Position numbers and translations under genes: made by a program. Shown one piece after another: positions 22,000 to 38,900 of a DNA stretch of 64,000 bases; the stretch's first letter is position 1; every line of letters starts with the position of its first letter. Below the pieces are notes generated by a model, which did not search any database, had not been told where the DNA came from, and was given only the letters and a program-made list of their open reading frames with translations. Source of the stretch: Trichinella spiralis (lineage: Eukaryota > Nematoda > Enoplea > Trichinellida > Trichinellidae); the NCBI GenBank assembly GCA_000181795.3, contig CM012953.1:16190019-16254018 (forward strand), in the 5' to 3' direction.

Positions 22000-23533
22000 A
22001 TGTCTGCTACGTCATAACAATTACAACACAACACAAAGCTTTTTTGTTTCCAGAGAAAATGAGAAACAAACTTTGACGTACTTTATAATATATTCTTGAA
22101 GTGTTCGTGAGAGTCAGTTATTTGTTCAAAAAATTGTGTACGACAGAATGTGGAGATAAAAATGCATCCCAAGAAAATGCAAATAGTGCAGTTGTTGTTT
22201 GGTGATGAACAAAAGGGAAAATAAGAGTTGAATATCTCTTTTTAAGAAGCTTCAAAGATGAATATTAATTTTTACAAAAAAATATGAAATTATCAAAATA
22301 ATGTTGTTTTCACAACAAAGCGAACCAGCAGAACAAATGCTTCCTTCGACAACGGCTTAATAATCATCGATTTCCATAATCTATATCAACAGAGGCACAA
22401 CAATTTTGCATGCTAACAACCGCCGCTGCTTGTTGCTGGCTGCTGCAAGTTGTTTTTCTTTTCTTCGCTTGTTCCAAAAGTGAAAGTCGATTGGTGCGTG
22501 AAGCTTTTCCCAAGCTGCAACTACTACTAACAATGCATGCTTTCACATGCGTTGTGATTGCATTGTTGTTGTTGTTGTTGTTGCTGCTGATTGTTGGTTG
22601 CATCATGCTACTAGCTGCTACATTCTTATCAACTTGCCTACTTGCATATTTATTTGCTTGCTTGCTTCAAATTTACTTCTCTTTCTATGATAATTATTTC
22701 AGGAAATTTTATTACAATTTTAATAAATTTAATACATTCTGAAAAATTGAACATTTTCCATCTACTTTAATCTTACATATATCATCTAATAAAAGATAAG
22801 ATAATAACAATTGTGAAACTATTTATTTATTTTCTCATAAACATTATACAAATTACATTTAATAATAATAATATTATTAAAAAAAAGAATAATAATTTTC
22901 CATCATAACAACCTGAAAATTTTAAAACTTTTTCGTATTTTTCTCAATTGAATTTCCCTAAAGTACGTCCAGTGAAAATTTCATCTTCAAAATTGACTTC
23001 AAAATCAATGTTTAATTTCCAAAATTGATGATACTGATCGATGATCAAAAGTGAAAAAGTAATTTATTATAACCAAATATGCCCAGAAATAGAAAATAAT
23101 AAATTAACAAAATGGACTTTTCCAAACAATTTACTCGTTTTGACATTTTAATTTAAAGAAAAAATTTTTTAATTAAAATCAAGTTAATTTATTCATGTTA
23201 AACAATAAGAAATAAGTTGTCACGCTGAAAACTTTTCCAGCAAATATTGGCACACAAAAATAGCATATAAAAAATTTCAATAAAGTTATATTGCCTCAGT
23301 ATCATCAGTTGAAAATAAATTTAGAAAAAAAAACATATATATATATGTGGATATTAAAAGCAGAAAATAAAAGTATGAAACTAATAATTAATTCCAAGTT
23401 ATGCAATTGGAAAAATCTATTCAACACTCGAAATTTAAAAAAAAATAACTACACACAGAAACGAGCAGAAAGGGGGAGAGAGAAAAAGACGACTGAGCTA
23501 AAATTGTCGTTGTTTACTTTATTTATTAATAAT
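21481..23533. other. Intergenic, possible 5' region of the LIM gene
   Basis: Mostly AT-rich, with an ATT microsatellite (21968-21998). A more GC-rich island around 22400-22620 contains CAA/TTG-type repeats and an 80-codon minus-strand frame (22364-22606) with runs of Asn and Gln. It could be an upstream exon of the LIM gene or an unrelated low-complexity stretch; no domain supports it. Confidence 0.4.
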
Positions 23534-26752
<3,219 letters not shown>

Positions 26753-29700
26753 TGCAACTGACTTGAAAATACCGTAAACAAAGACTACTAAAAAGTGCAA
26801 ACTTAAAAAGATGCAAATCCATTACAACAAGGAAACATTAAAATTACAACTAAAAACAATGACATACACATATACAAACATACATGTATTTTTTTTCTTT
26901 CCAAAAAATGCCTTATATTAGTTTTCATATAAAAAATTATCTATTACACAAACCAGCGTCATATTTTATTTTGAAAAATATCAAATAATAAAGAATGAAT
27001 TTGAAGCACTCTTTAATTTTCACATTGATCTACCATGATTAAGTATCATTATATGCTGCGCCTTTTTCGTTTTTTTGTTTACTGAAATTTTTTAGACGCA
27101 AATATAAGATTAAAATATTCATAATATTTAAATAATATAATAATAATAATAACAACAGCAGAAAATAATAACTTCATTTTAAATTATAATCTTTACGAAA
27201 TATTATGATCTTCAATTGTCAAATAAGCAATGCACACGAACAAATAGCAATTAACAATTAAAGCAATAAAAAAGAAAATAACAAAATGCAATTTCTGTCC
27301 AAGAAAATATCGAAATATTCTCCGCGTTTGTTTCGACTAAAATTACTGAAAATTATCTGCTAAAAATATGAAATTATCAGGTTTATTTTGTCTGAAAATT
27401 TCAGACAATGGAAAAAACATTTTAAAAAATATAAACTTCAGAGCAATTGAAAACTTTCTCATATGTTCACTACTCTTTCGCATGCTTGCATTTTTTTAAT
27501 CATAAATACAAAACTGGATTATTCAACATTATAAGCAATGAAAAATGCTTCACAATTTAGTAAACATTTTTCTTAAACAAATAAAAACAATTCTGATCGA
27601 CAGTGAAAAAAATCAATCAAACATATTTAAAAGAATTCATGCATTACACAACGACAAAATATAAATACATCACATTAAAAAAAATTTTTTTTTCATTTAA
27701 AAATCATGAAAATTTGAATACTATTTCCAATTTTATAAAATTCATCATACCTTTGTAATTAATAATAAACAATTTAATCAGCTGAAAAAGAAACTGCCAC
27801 GCAAATTTTGTTAACAAAACCTACTATTCATCTAACTCATTAGAGAGAAATTTTAACCTGCATTACTAATTTACATTTTTAATGATCAAATTTTTATTTT
27901 TCATTTTATAAAACAAAAAAATTTTTAATTTCAAACTTCATTTCATTTTTTAAATGCACATATTTTTCTTAAAACTCCTACAAAAGCACAAACAACAATG
28001 ACAATAAGAAAAAGTAATTAATATGGGCTTAAATAATCAAATCTTTCAGAATTCAATAATCAGACAGCCGAGCAATTTTTCAGACATGCTCAGGTTTGAT
28101 TGATGCCTCATCTGGCTTATTTTGTGACAAACAGATAAATAAGAAATTCGAATAAGCAGAAAGCAGCATTAACTTCGTCAACAACATTACCTTTGAAAAT
28201 CTTCATTTCAAATTATTATTCAACAAACATGAAAAAACTTTCATTTAAAAAATACACCAACTCTGTAATCAAACTCATCTGAAATAATAATCACTTCACA
28301 CGTATACGTTTTACGAAAACACTGATCTATTCAATTTCATTCGAAAAATAAAATAATTAAAATAAAACAAGCCTTTTTATCACTGTCAAAAATATTATTG
28401 GATAAAATAACGATAATGAATAACATGTTGTAATAGCAAAGAATTGCAATTCAACTGAAAGCAATTGTTTAACCGGACTATTTGAATAAATAAATCAGAA
28501 AATTATTATAAGCAATTCTGTTAACACATATACAATTAACAATGGGGAAATATTAACTACACCAAATTTTTATTTAAAAAATACAAAAAGATAAAAAAAA
28601 TTAGGTGAAAACAATCAACAGCAACTTAACAAGCGCTGCTTGATAATAAATAGCAAAGAAAACTGCCATGTTTTTTAATCAAACACAAATGTTTTCAATA
28701 ATATATTGCAGATTTATCACTTTTATGGATACGTAAAATAAGCAAATCAGCTAACAAAAAATGGTATAACTTTCTTTTCAATGTCATATCAGCTTTTAAT
28801 TCTCACACTTTCCTGTATATTTTGACACGTGATTGGAAAAAAAATTAAATTTAATAAATTTACGAAAGTGAAAAGCAAAACAGAATCTAACATCCATGCA
28901 AATAAACACACTGCAAACAACACTGCTATTGAAATAAATGAAAAAAGCAAAAGTCATTTGTAAATTAAAAGCTGTGCTTAAAATACGGTACAAAATTATA
29001 AATATACAGAAGTAGTTACCAATACAATTTACAGAAATTTCAGAGGCGCGGTGAAATCAGTAGAACTGCAAACAAATTGCTTAATATTTTTTAGTTAAAA
29101 AAATTAACATTAAATTCTCAATAAATCACAACTGCAAAAACAAAAAAATCGTTGAACGCATTAGATGATTCATAAATACAGCTGCAAAACTGATGCAATG
29201 AAAAACAAAAATAATGATTTTCAAGCATTAATATAAATAAATACTGTATTTCAACCATATATATAAAATAAAAAATTTGTTTTATTCCATGCATAATAAG
29301 ATTTAATTGTCAATAAATGAATTTTATATGCCATAATCTATACTCCAAAGTGGGCAGCACTCTTACTCTGGTATTTGTTTTAATGCTGCTAGGTGAACAA
29401 AATTAGTTTGCATTGTAACAATTTTATTTACAAGCATTTTGCTAAGAAAATTCTCATGTTTGAAATGGAAAAAATATAAAATTTATAATAAAGTATTTAC
29501 AGGCAATATTTCTGATGGCACGTGCATTTGATTTTTAGCTTATTAATATTACCGTTTTGAATGAGTTGTTTTTTATGCAAAGAGATGCTTTCCATAATGC
29601 ACTTATTCAGATTTCATAGTATTTTTATTCTAATTACTAAAATTTAAATTTAAAACATAAAATTAGTTTTTGCGTAACAAAATGCGTAAAAAATGTAGTT

Positions 29701-30925
29701 TGCATCTTCTCGAAGTTAATTCACAAAGAAACTTTTTTTTTCTAAGAAAATGTTACATTAACCATTTCAAAATGATAAAAATTTATAAAAATGTTGCTTC
29801 AATAACAACGTTCTAATAACGTGCTAATGAAAACATATTTTAATACAAATCTGAAGTGATTTTTTATTTCATTTCTATGTTTAACAACAACAAGAAGTGA
29901 TGAAACTATTTTAACAGAAAGAATTATCAGTCAAAAATGAATAGCTTTAATTATAGCAGTCAGAAAAGCTGTTTTCTGAAACAAAAATTTAAAGACGAAA
30001 TAATTTGCATTAGCCAAGTAAAAGAATAATCCGACATTTTTATGGTTCTTTACTTCGAAAAAAAGATATGAAACCAATGTGCATTTTACAGATTAAAATA
30101 ATTATTCACAACTGAACAGAAACAAGAATGGCATTATTGATGTGTGAATAAAAACGATGAAAAATGTAATGTCAGAGAAAATTTAAAATGAAAAAACATA
30201 AAAAGTTATTCAGTTAATAAAACAACAGATATAAAACTTATAAAACTATCTCAATGTGAAAAAAACATGTAGAATAGATGCAAATTATGCCATTATTATT
30301 TGAAGTGAAATTTGTAGTTAGATAAAATGACAAGCAAACTGCAATTGTTCCAGATAATAAAAACTGGAAATTTATTTAAAATGAAAATTAAATGATCCAT
30401 TTTCGTACTTTTTATTTTTCAATGATTTAAAATTTTCCAATTTTGCAGGTTTCAATTGTTGAGATTTTTATGAATCAGTTTCTGATCAATTGTTATATTT
30501 GTATTTTGTTACAAATGCAATAATTTTAAAAGTAAATTATTGGTAATAGGTCATTTCTATTTCACATTTGCTAAAAACGAAAAATGCAATGATGGCATTT
30601 TATTTCAACAACAATTTCCAAATTTGATTGAAACCAACAGAACAAATTTGCTGTTTCAAATTTAAATCTCTCACGGGCAATTTTTAACACCAGTAATTAA
30701 TTATCAATTAACTCAAAATTCCCGTCATTGCCTTTTTCTTCCCGCCCCCCCCCTCCTCCATCTAGGCGCCGTATCTATATTATTACAAATTCACCAAACT
30801 AATAGCAAATAACAATTCGAGTAATAATTAAGATAATCGATCATTCGAAATTATACCCAATTTTTCAATTGGTAGAAGGATAAAAATAGAAATAATAAGA
30901 ATCAAGGAATCATTGATAAGGATTT
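26753..30925. other. 4.2-kb AT-rich gene desert
   Basis: Between the 5'-nucleotidase start and the Ro60 stop. Very AT-rich with long A and T runs; the longest frames (65 codons) are not credible. It includes a C-rich tract near 30743-30758. No tRNA, rRNA or transposon signature was recognised. Confidence 0.6.
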
Positions 30926-33128
30926 TCAAATTTCACCGACGATAAATTGATGCATTACATCCGGTGTGGCAGGATCGAAACCGACCACATCCAGCATGCC
31001 GTTGTCGTTCGGGTCGGCAATGGTGAAACCAGCAGAGACCATGCCCACAACAATCAGTTTAGCGTCAGTGATACCTGTACGTTCACGGTAGAAATGCAAC
31101 GCGGTCGCCGGCTTCACCCGTCCAGCCCAAGTCTCACAGTCGGTGTAAACAATAAACGCATCGTAAAGTCTTTGATTTTTCAATGCCCAAAGCATCGGCA
31201 TAGCACAGTCAGTGGCACCGAAATCCAAATCTTCAATTTCTTCCAAAAATTTATCCAGTGTAATATTTTTGGGCATCTTCAGTTCAGTCGGCACACTGGT
31301 GAAAGCCATCAAATCTGCCGTCTGTTCCGTGCGGAAATGAATCATGCACATCGCTGCCGACGCCTCTCTCACGGTAAGACTGGTATTCCTGATCGATGCG
31401 CACATCGATCCGCTCACATCCAAGCCAATCAACAGCCGCTTCCCAGTTGGAAGCACATTGCCGAAAGAGTGGTAGAATGCTCGCTCCAAGGCGGCGACCA
31501 CGGTCGGTTCTGGATCCCATCTCAATCTGCTGTGCGACGTTCTACCTTCTTTATAATTAACATACGCCAGCAACAGAGCCATCGGGTGCACTCTGGCGGC
31601 TCGAAGTGCTTCGGTGTCATTCAAACGTTCCACAACCAAATTCGTAGCTTCACTTCCGGGTATCAGAAGACCAGCGACGGTCATTCGATTCAAAGTGCGA
31701 ACCGTTGCCGTCAACGGCATCTCTTTCAGCAGGGCTTGCCAAATGTGTTTGCTTGACAACAAACGTTGCGGCACTTGTTCGCGGACGAATTTAAACTTCT
31801 CAATTAGCTGCGCACAAATCAATTCGTCCTGACTGCTTTTCAGCCTTTCCAAATAATAAAGGTATTTCAACAGTTCACCAGAATTATTCACTATATCTTC
31901 AATCTCTTCAGCACTTTTCTCCTCAAAATTCACCACACGTCTTTGCAAAACGCTATTCAAACCACTTTTAATGTACAAAAATATATCATCAATTTCCTTC
32001 TGGTTGCTGTCTGGTTTCGGGTGTGCCAACCTTATAACGTCCAAATGGGTCCAGCCATGCCGATTTTTGTACTTTGTCACCAAATAAACTAAATCGAGAG
32101 GATTCTTTCTCAAATACCAATTTGCTATCGCTCTTCGATGCGATCTTCCCCAGCCTACAGAATGAAAAAAAGGAAAATTTGATAAACACAATTAAAAATA
32201 AAATTATTAAATCGATGAATCGGTGAAATTATTTACATGTGCTTTCTGAATTGGCTTTACAAAAACCAATAAATTCAAACAAATGCGTTGGTATCCGACA
32301 TACGGATGGCAAAGCATTGTACGCGGCTTGTCGAAGTTGATTTCCATTTTCACGATCCATAATTTCAGCTGAATGACGAGCACACAACGCCAAACAGAAT
32401 AATGTTGCGGTCTGCTTCGGCGCTCGACCAGCTAAACTCACTTCAACCAACTGTTCTAATACTTCCATCCCGCGATCTGAAAATTACAAAAATTAATGAA
32501 AAAAAAAAGAATAAATTATTAAAGACAACTACTCACTGTTTTCAATCATATATAAAACGTTAATCGCATTTTCTTTTGTCAACTGCTTTTCACTGACATA
32601 AAAAGTACCGCCTTCAGTACCGAGAATCAAAAAACGCTTCAAACGCATAATCCTGCTCACTTCAAACCCACTTCCACCTGCATCATTTACTGCCTAGAAA
32701 AAAAGTTCTGAATCAAAACAAATAAACTGTACTTTAAAATATTGAACACTAAGTTCTGTATGTCATTTAGAAACTGGATTTTTTGAACTATTACGAGCAA
32801 TGACAGGCAATGCAATGCAAGGGCACTTCAATAGCGTAAACAACACAAAACTTACTTCATTGTCGTATTTATCTGCCATGGCAAAGCGAATCAAGTCTTC
32901 AGAAATGTATTCATTATACTAAAATGCAAATCTAATGAGAATACACGCATCCATAAAAACTTTATGACACTATACAATTGCAAATAAAATAAATACTCTT
33001 TAAAATAAAAATCACAAGTATATCTAGATGCTAAATGATGCACTTTTAAACTCAAAACGTACTTCTGAATTTAAATCATCACAAAACTCATCTTCCATAT
33101 CAGACTGACCGTTCTCCTGTGATTCCAT
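30926..33128 (-). CDS. Ro60/TROVE RNA-binding protein
   Basis: Orthologue of the 60-kDa Ro ribonucleoprotein, which binds Y RNAs and misfolded small RNAs through a ring of helical repeats. Five exons in transcript order: 33128-33063, 32918-32856, 32693-32537, 32476-32237, 32154-30926; 1755 nt, 584 aa. TROVE landmarks: RFLILGTEGGTFYVSEK, CRIPTHLFEFIGFCK, CWGRSHRRAIANWY, ALLKEMPLTATVRTLNRM, and PTGKRLLIGLDVSGSM, which begins the von Willebrand A domain. MIDAS residues are present: DVSGSM, a downstream FGATDCAMPM Thr-Asp, and YTDCETW. The protein ends near FTIADPNDNGMLDVVGFD, as in vertebrate Ro60. The N-terminal extension of about 50 acidic residues is less conserved. The 409-codon last exon is uninterrupted, and its antisense frame at 30947-31756 is a shadow. 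Confidence 0.96.
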
Positions 33129-35913
33129 TTCAACAAAAAACCAAATATTCGACAATAAAACAGCAAAAACTAATAAAGAAATACAGTAATCAGAGTACAG
33201 TAAACTATAAATTAAATTAAGTAATACTCAATTTTGTGCAGTTCTGTGTTGCTTATAAAATTATTTAATATGCACACTTAATTTTTTTATTAAAGCATAA
33301 CGCCGGAAAATGATGAATGATAAAATCAAAATTCCTCAAACTGTAAGAATTGCAACAAATTTTGTGTATACAGTATTCCAATATAGTATCCATAAGTTAC
33401 AGTTTTACTTTAAAAGCAGTGTAATAAATAGACAAAGTGCAGTTTAAAATTGTTTGTATTATCGATTATTTCAACTAAAAATTACATGCAGTGAGAAATG
33501 AAATACTTATTTCATTTAAATTTACTAGTGCTACAATTTTGTGTACAATAGATATAAAAGATGGTGACGCTCAATTGAAGGATTATTATTCTGCTTTGTG
33601 TCATGGTCGATCGCGGGCGCCACCCTACTTTGCAGTGAATAAAAGCGTGTCTAGTAATTGCTGTACATTTGACTGAAAATAAATTCCGTTCGACAGAACA
33701 GGGTGTAGCACTTTATTATTTTAATTTTCAGTTTAATGTTGCAAAATGCAATATAAAATTTGGAAATTTTTATTTGAGCTTGAAGCGTCGAATATTGTCA
33801 AGTTTCAAAAAGTACAATCAAAATTGCATTCAATTTGCAATTTTTATTTAGTTTAGATTGAATCATTTTTCATTTGATGTATATTCACTACTAAATGTTT
33901 TAATTAAAATTCATTATTAAAATTTCCAGTAGTAACGCTTTCTCGAAAAGTATTCTTCATAATGCTTCTTTTCGTTGTTTGTCAACAGAGTGATTTTATA
34001 TGAGATGAAGAGCAATTTAATATTGCAATTTTAAAATAATTTAATCCTATTTTTAATTGAAATGTGTTCATTTTTTCTTCAAAGCTTTTTGCATTCATAA
34101 GAAAATAACTTGAACTTGAATTTTATAAAAAATATCTTTAGGATACTGTAAAAGCAGTCAGTTGTTGAAAATTTGCTTTCAAAATTTTACAGCAGAAGAT
34201 TTATAAAGTTTCAGGTGCGTAATATATTTTGAAAGCAAATGTAACGCATTGCATATCGAAATTTTGATAAATGATGGTCGCACTTGTTTCAGTTTTATAT
34301 GTCAGCATTCCATTTGTATAATCATATTCGATTATGATTTTTTACTTTTTCTGACGTGCTTAGTGTTTTAAATAAAATTATACAAATATTTAAAAGATGT
34401 AGTTATTTAAGTTAATTTTTTGGGGACGTTTGAACATGTTCAAGAAGTATATTGAAAATTATCCTCGTAGAATTGATGTTTTACATTCGATTGTGTTGAA
34501 TAGCATCATTTGCATCACTTTCAGTTCATAGCATGCAGAAAGTCTTTAAATTTTATTTTTCATTGTTTTTATAGAAAGTTTAATTTGCTATAATAAGTTG
34601 ACGTTTAAAATGGTATAAAGTTTCGAAAAATATATCTCAAGTTGAAATCAAAATTTATGTGCACATTTATAATAGTACATCTATTTTGGTATGTTTGGCA
34701 CATTTCTCTGTGTTTCATGCTGTTTTCAATGTGCCACGTTTTCATACCCTTTTTACTTTTTCATTGGAATTTTGAGTTGTGAGTAATAAATGTCTGGTAT
34801 ATTGTATTTTATAAAAATAAACAAGTTTTTAAACGACGATACGGATGGCTAAATGTCTTCTGATTTGTGTTACAGATAATCAGTTTTCTTACTGGTGAAC
34901 AGTTTCGATTCCTGTTTTGTTATTTGAATAATTTTCATTTAATTCAAACTTATTATTTTAATTAGTGTTACGTGTAGCGCATGAAATTGTCATTTCCTTC
35001 GGAGAATGCTAATTTAACAAAAATTTGTTAGTTTTGCTTTTTGGTCGAAATTGATATTTAAGCTGTGGATTGGTCTGCTTCTAGAATGATCTTGAGATTG
35101 ATTTTTTTTTCAATTGTTACAATTTTCTCCGCATGTGGCTTGCCAAATAAATTAGATTCTCTTGCTGTTTTTATTATTTTATTTTTTAAATTCATTCCTT
35201 CACAAAGTCTGGCAGTCGAGCTGTGTGTGGTTAGTGGTGTTGGATTGCGGCCGCTGTCAGTTGCTCGTTATTGCTGACCTTGCAATGCCATTGGTTGCTT
35301 GTTGTCATTTGCCATTTCTCTGTTATGGAAAACTAGATCGATGAAGTAGTATGCTTTGTGTGTGCGTGTATGTGCGCGCGCATGTCTGTGTATGTATATA
35401 TATATATATATATGGTATGATTCATAGGTTTTTTGTGAACATTTATTGCGTTGTATTGGACAATGATTCGATTTTCAATCAGCAGCTTTTTTATATTGCC
35501 TTTTTTTTAATTTCATCCATGGAATAAGTTGTACGTCGATAACGAACGTCGGACGCTAAATTAGTTCGCAGTTGTTGCCGAAAGTGAAGTTCGACAAACG
35601 CGCATTCTTTTTATTGTTTCTGGTTTTTCTAGCTTCTGTTTGCTAGTTAGCCGTTTCAGATGATGATATTTCTACACTTTCTCAGCTGGACAACGTTTGT
35701 TGATTAATTTCTAAACAGGGGCTGTTTTGTTTGTTTGTTTGTTTGTTTTTCAGCTTATTAATTATATTTTTGAAATTGTTTTTTTTTTCAAACTTTTTCA
35801 CATGTTATCATTTGGATAAAATGAATTTTATTTTTTATTTATTTATTATTATATATGTTAAATATTAAAATGATTTAATGTAATTTCAGACGGTTTAGAC
35901 GAAAAGTTTCAAC
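33129..35913. other. Divergent intergenic region: Ro60 and adducin 5' ends
   Basis: Contains both promoters by position. A GC-richer patch at 35200-35340 (with a GCGGCCGC word near 35248) and another at 35540-35720 precede the adducin start and may be noncoding 5' exons. A splice acceptor (TAATTTCAG) lies 24 bases before the adducin ATG, with an in-frame TAG between them. No additional coding gene is supported. Confidence 0.5.
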
Positions 35914-38900
35914 ATGCCTGGAAAGCAGAAAAATTCACACGAAAAGCCTTCTTCACCAGTGTCTTCTCCGTGTAAATCTCCCGAGCGACAGCAATTCAAC
36001 GTCGATGATCCTGATTATATACGCGACTTGCAAAGACCGGCAGTGATAAAAGTGATATTTTTTTATTTCTATTTTTGAGATTTAGGCATTTTTGTACGAT
36101 TGGGCATTTTTAGGAAGATTTGAACGAAATGGAACGCCGGAAGCGGGTTCGTCAAATTTTGGAATCCAAAGCTTTCCGCGAAGAGCTGGAACAGCTTATA
36201 CAAACCGAACGGAATCAAGAAAACAGCGAAGATCGCCTGAAAACTTTGGAACGTTTGTCCGAGTTGATTCTACCACAAACCTATCTGAAACATCCATCAC
36301 TGTATACATTAAGTAGGGATTTTTTTTTCACTTATACAATTTATAATTATATATTGACTGTTATAATTATTGAACACATTTTAGTGTTAGTATTGGAAAA
36401 GGTTTATATAATTTTCAATTTGTTCCAACATCATCCCTGTTTTTAATGATCAGTTTTCCTTTTATTGTGTCACTTTTATTAGTGTCTACCAGCATGATTA
36501 AAGGGTGATTAATCAATTGAAGTAACGCATTGAACGTTATCTTGTTTAAAATCAAGATTCCATTTCGCCATGAAATTGATTTATTTGAAACTTAAAAAAA
36601 AAATAAAATAAAATAAAACATGCATAAGCATACAGTTTTTGAATAAATATGTTAAAATGAAGTGGAATATTGAAAATAATTTCATCGTTGTTGTAATGTG
36701 ACTTTTATTATAGAATCACAATTTGTTTTACCCATTGCCGATTTACGTGGCTCTGAAGCGACAAAATATTCCAAGCAAGAGCGCATCTTGAGAAACAAGT
36801 TGGCTTGTTTGTACCGATTGATTGATCTCTTCCAATGGAACGAGGGCATTTACAATCACATCAGCGTGAGTGAAACAAAACGAAAAAATAAACATCTTTA
36901 TTATTATTGTTTACTTTAAATATTTATTTGAATTTAAAAAAAAATTAAACAGGTGCGATTGGCTAACGAAACCGACGCAATGTTGATCAATCCTCTCGGC
37001 TTGTTTTACCACGAAATCACGGCAAGCTCTTTGGTGAAGATCAACATGACCGGACGAATTGTAGATCCTGGAACAACAGGACTTGGCGTCAATGAAGCCG
37101 GCTATGTGCTTCATTCGGCCATTTACCAAGCTAGACCGGATATTCGATGCGTCATTCATTTGCACACGCCGGCCTGCGCTGCGGTGAGCAATTTTTGCTG
37201 TATTATATATATATATGTATATTCACATATTCTTGCTAGTCTGGTGGTGGTGATGATGCTTTTAATGCGCATTAATTAGTTCGATGCAGTTTGCTGAAAA
37301 TTCGAACAAAGCAAGCTACACAGAGCAAAACCCTATAAGCCATTATTAACTATACCAGCTAACAATAAATGATTGACAAAATAACGTTTCAGTTAATTAG
37401 TTAATCTTATGAATAATTAATTACTGTTTTTCTGTTGTTTGAATTAAAGTTTTAAATTTGGAATATCTGATTAGTTGGTGTTTTTCCAACTAACACTGCT
37501 TAGCTTTGGACCGCGCGAACAAGGGTGGGAAAAACTGGTCTCAACGCGAAGTGTTTATTATTGATTTTCCGGCTAGTGTCATTTTGCAGTGGGAATTCTG
37601 TTTATCGATCTTCTTATTGCATGAGAACTCGTTGTTGTTGTTGTTTACTTTGCTTTTACTAGAAATTATGCTTTCTTATATTAATGTTTTATAGCTGTTT
37701 TTTTAAATACACATATATTTTATAATCTGATAAGAAGCGTTTGATATAAAGAAGAATGATTGATCTATTATGAAATTTGTTTTTTATTGAAAAAAATCTT
37801 CTGCAAGTGTGCTTTTAATGCTGATAATAAAAACAGTAAACTTTGCATGTGTTGATGACAGTCATCATCATCATTATCTGGTTATTAATATTTTATTTTG
37901 TCAATTTTCCCACAAGTTTATTATTTAACACATATATGTATATATAGTGATAAGTTTGTCGTTTGTTTTTAACTTAAAAGCGCATGATAATAAGTAATTT
38001 TAATAATAAGAATAAAATTTATTTAATGCTTTTCAATTTTGGCCAAGTTATTTCTTTTTTCACTGTTAATAATGCATGCTTTAACGGATTTATTGGAATA
38101 GTTGATCATTTTTATTTGCTTCTTCGATTGCAAAACTTTGACGATATGTTGTGCTGCTTGCTGGTTATACAGTTTGGAATTTGGACATACTAAGATGTAA
38201 ATTGTTCAACCTCTTCTGTTTATTATATTATATTATATTATATTTGTATATAATTTGATGAGCATGTTATCAGAAGGATTGTGGTTGTCATTTTGGAAGA
38301 AAAAAAGAAAATTTTAATGTATAAAAGAAATTATTTTTTAAAAAATAATTTATTTTATTTCCTATTAGACCCCTGAAATGATTTACAGTTGTGCGAAATT
38401 TCAATTATGGAAAAATGAAAAGTTTTGATTTTATGAAGCGTTGAAGAATTTTTGTTCTTCTGTTTCAGGTCGCTGCAATGAAATGTGGCTTACTTCCGAT
38501 AAGCCAAGAAGCGATGATTATTGGCAATGTCAGTTACCATGATTACAATGGTATTGTTGTTGAAGACAGCGAACGTTCTACAATTTCTTGTGATTTGGGT
38601 GCGAACAAGGTATAGAATAAAATTAAAATGTAGAACAAAAAAAATATATTTAAGGAAAACAGCCTTTTATTGAAAGATACTTGAGACAGTTGACGTAAAT
38701 GACTGATGTTATATATTATTCGTAATTACTTTTTTTATTACACTTTTTTGAAAATACTATTCAATGGTGTGTGTATTGATTTGATTTTAGAGAGCAAAGT
38801 TGTAATTGTTGTATTCATTGTAGTGGATGTTTCACAGTATTCACATAATTTGAGATAAATCTGCGATTTGATTATTGAATCTAATTCAGCAGGATAAAAA

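Noticed and set aside
22364-22606. 80-codon minus-strand frame with Asn and Gln runs
   Set aside because: Composition is explained by CAA/TTG repeats; no domain and no clear link to the LIM gene.
30947-31756. 269-codon open frame on the plus strand
   Set aside because: Lies entirely antisense to the last exon of the Ro60 gene, whose protein is unmistakable; it is a reading-frame shadow.
33491-33676. 61-codon frame containing a GC-richer patch
   Set aside because: No domain or splice partner; lies in the shared promoter region of Ro60 and adducin.
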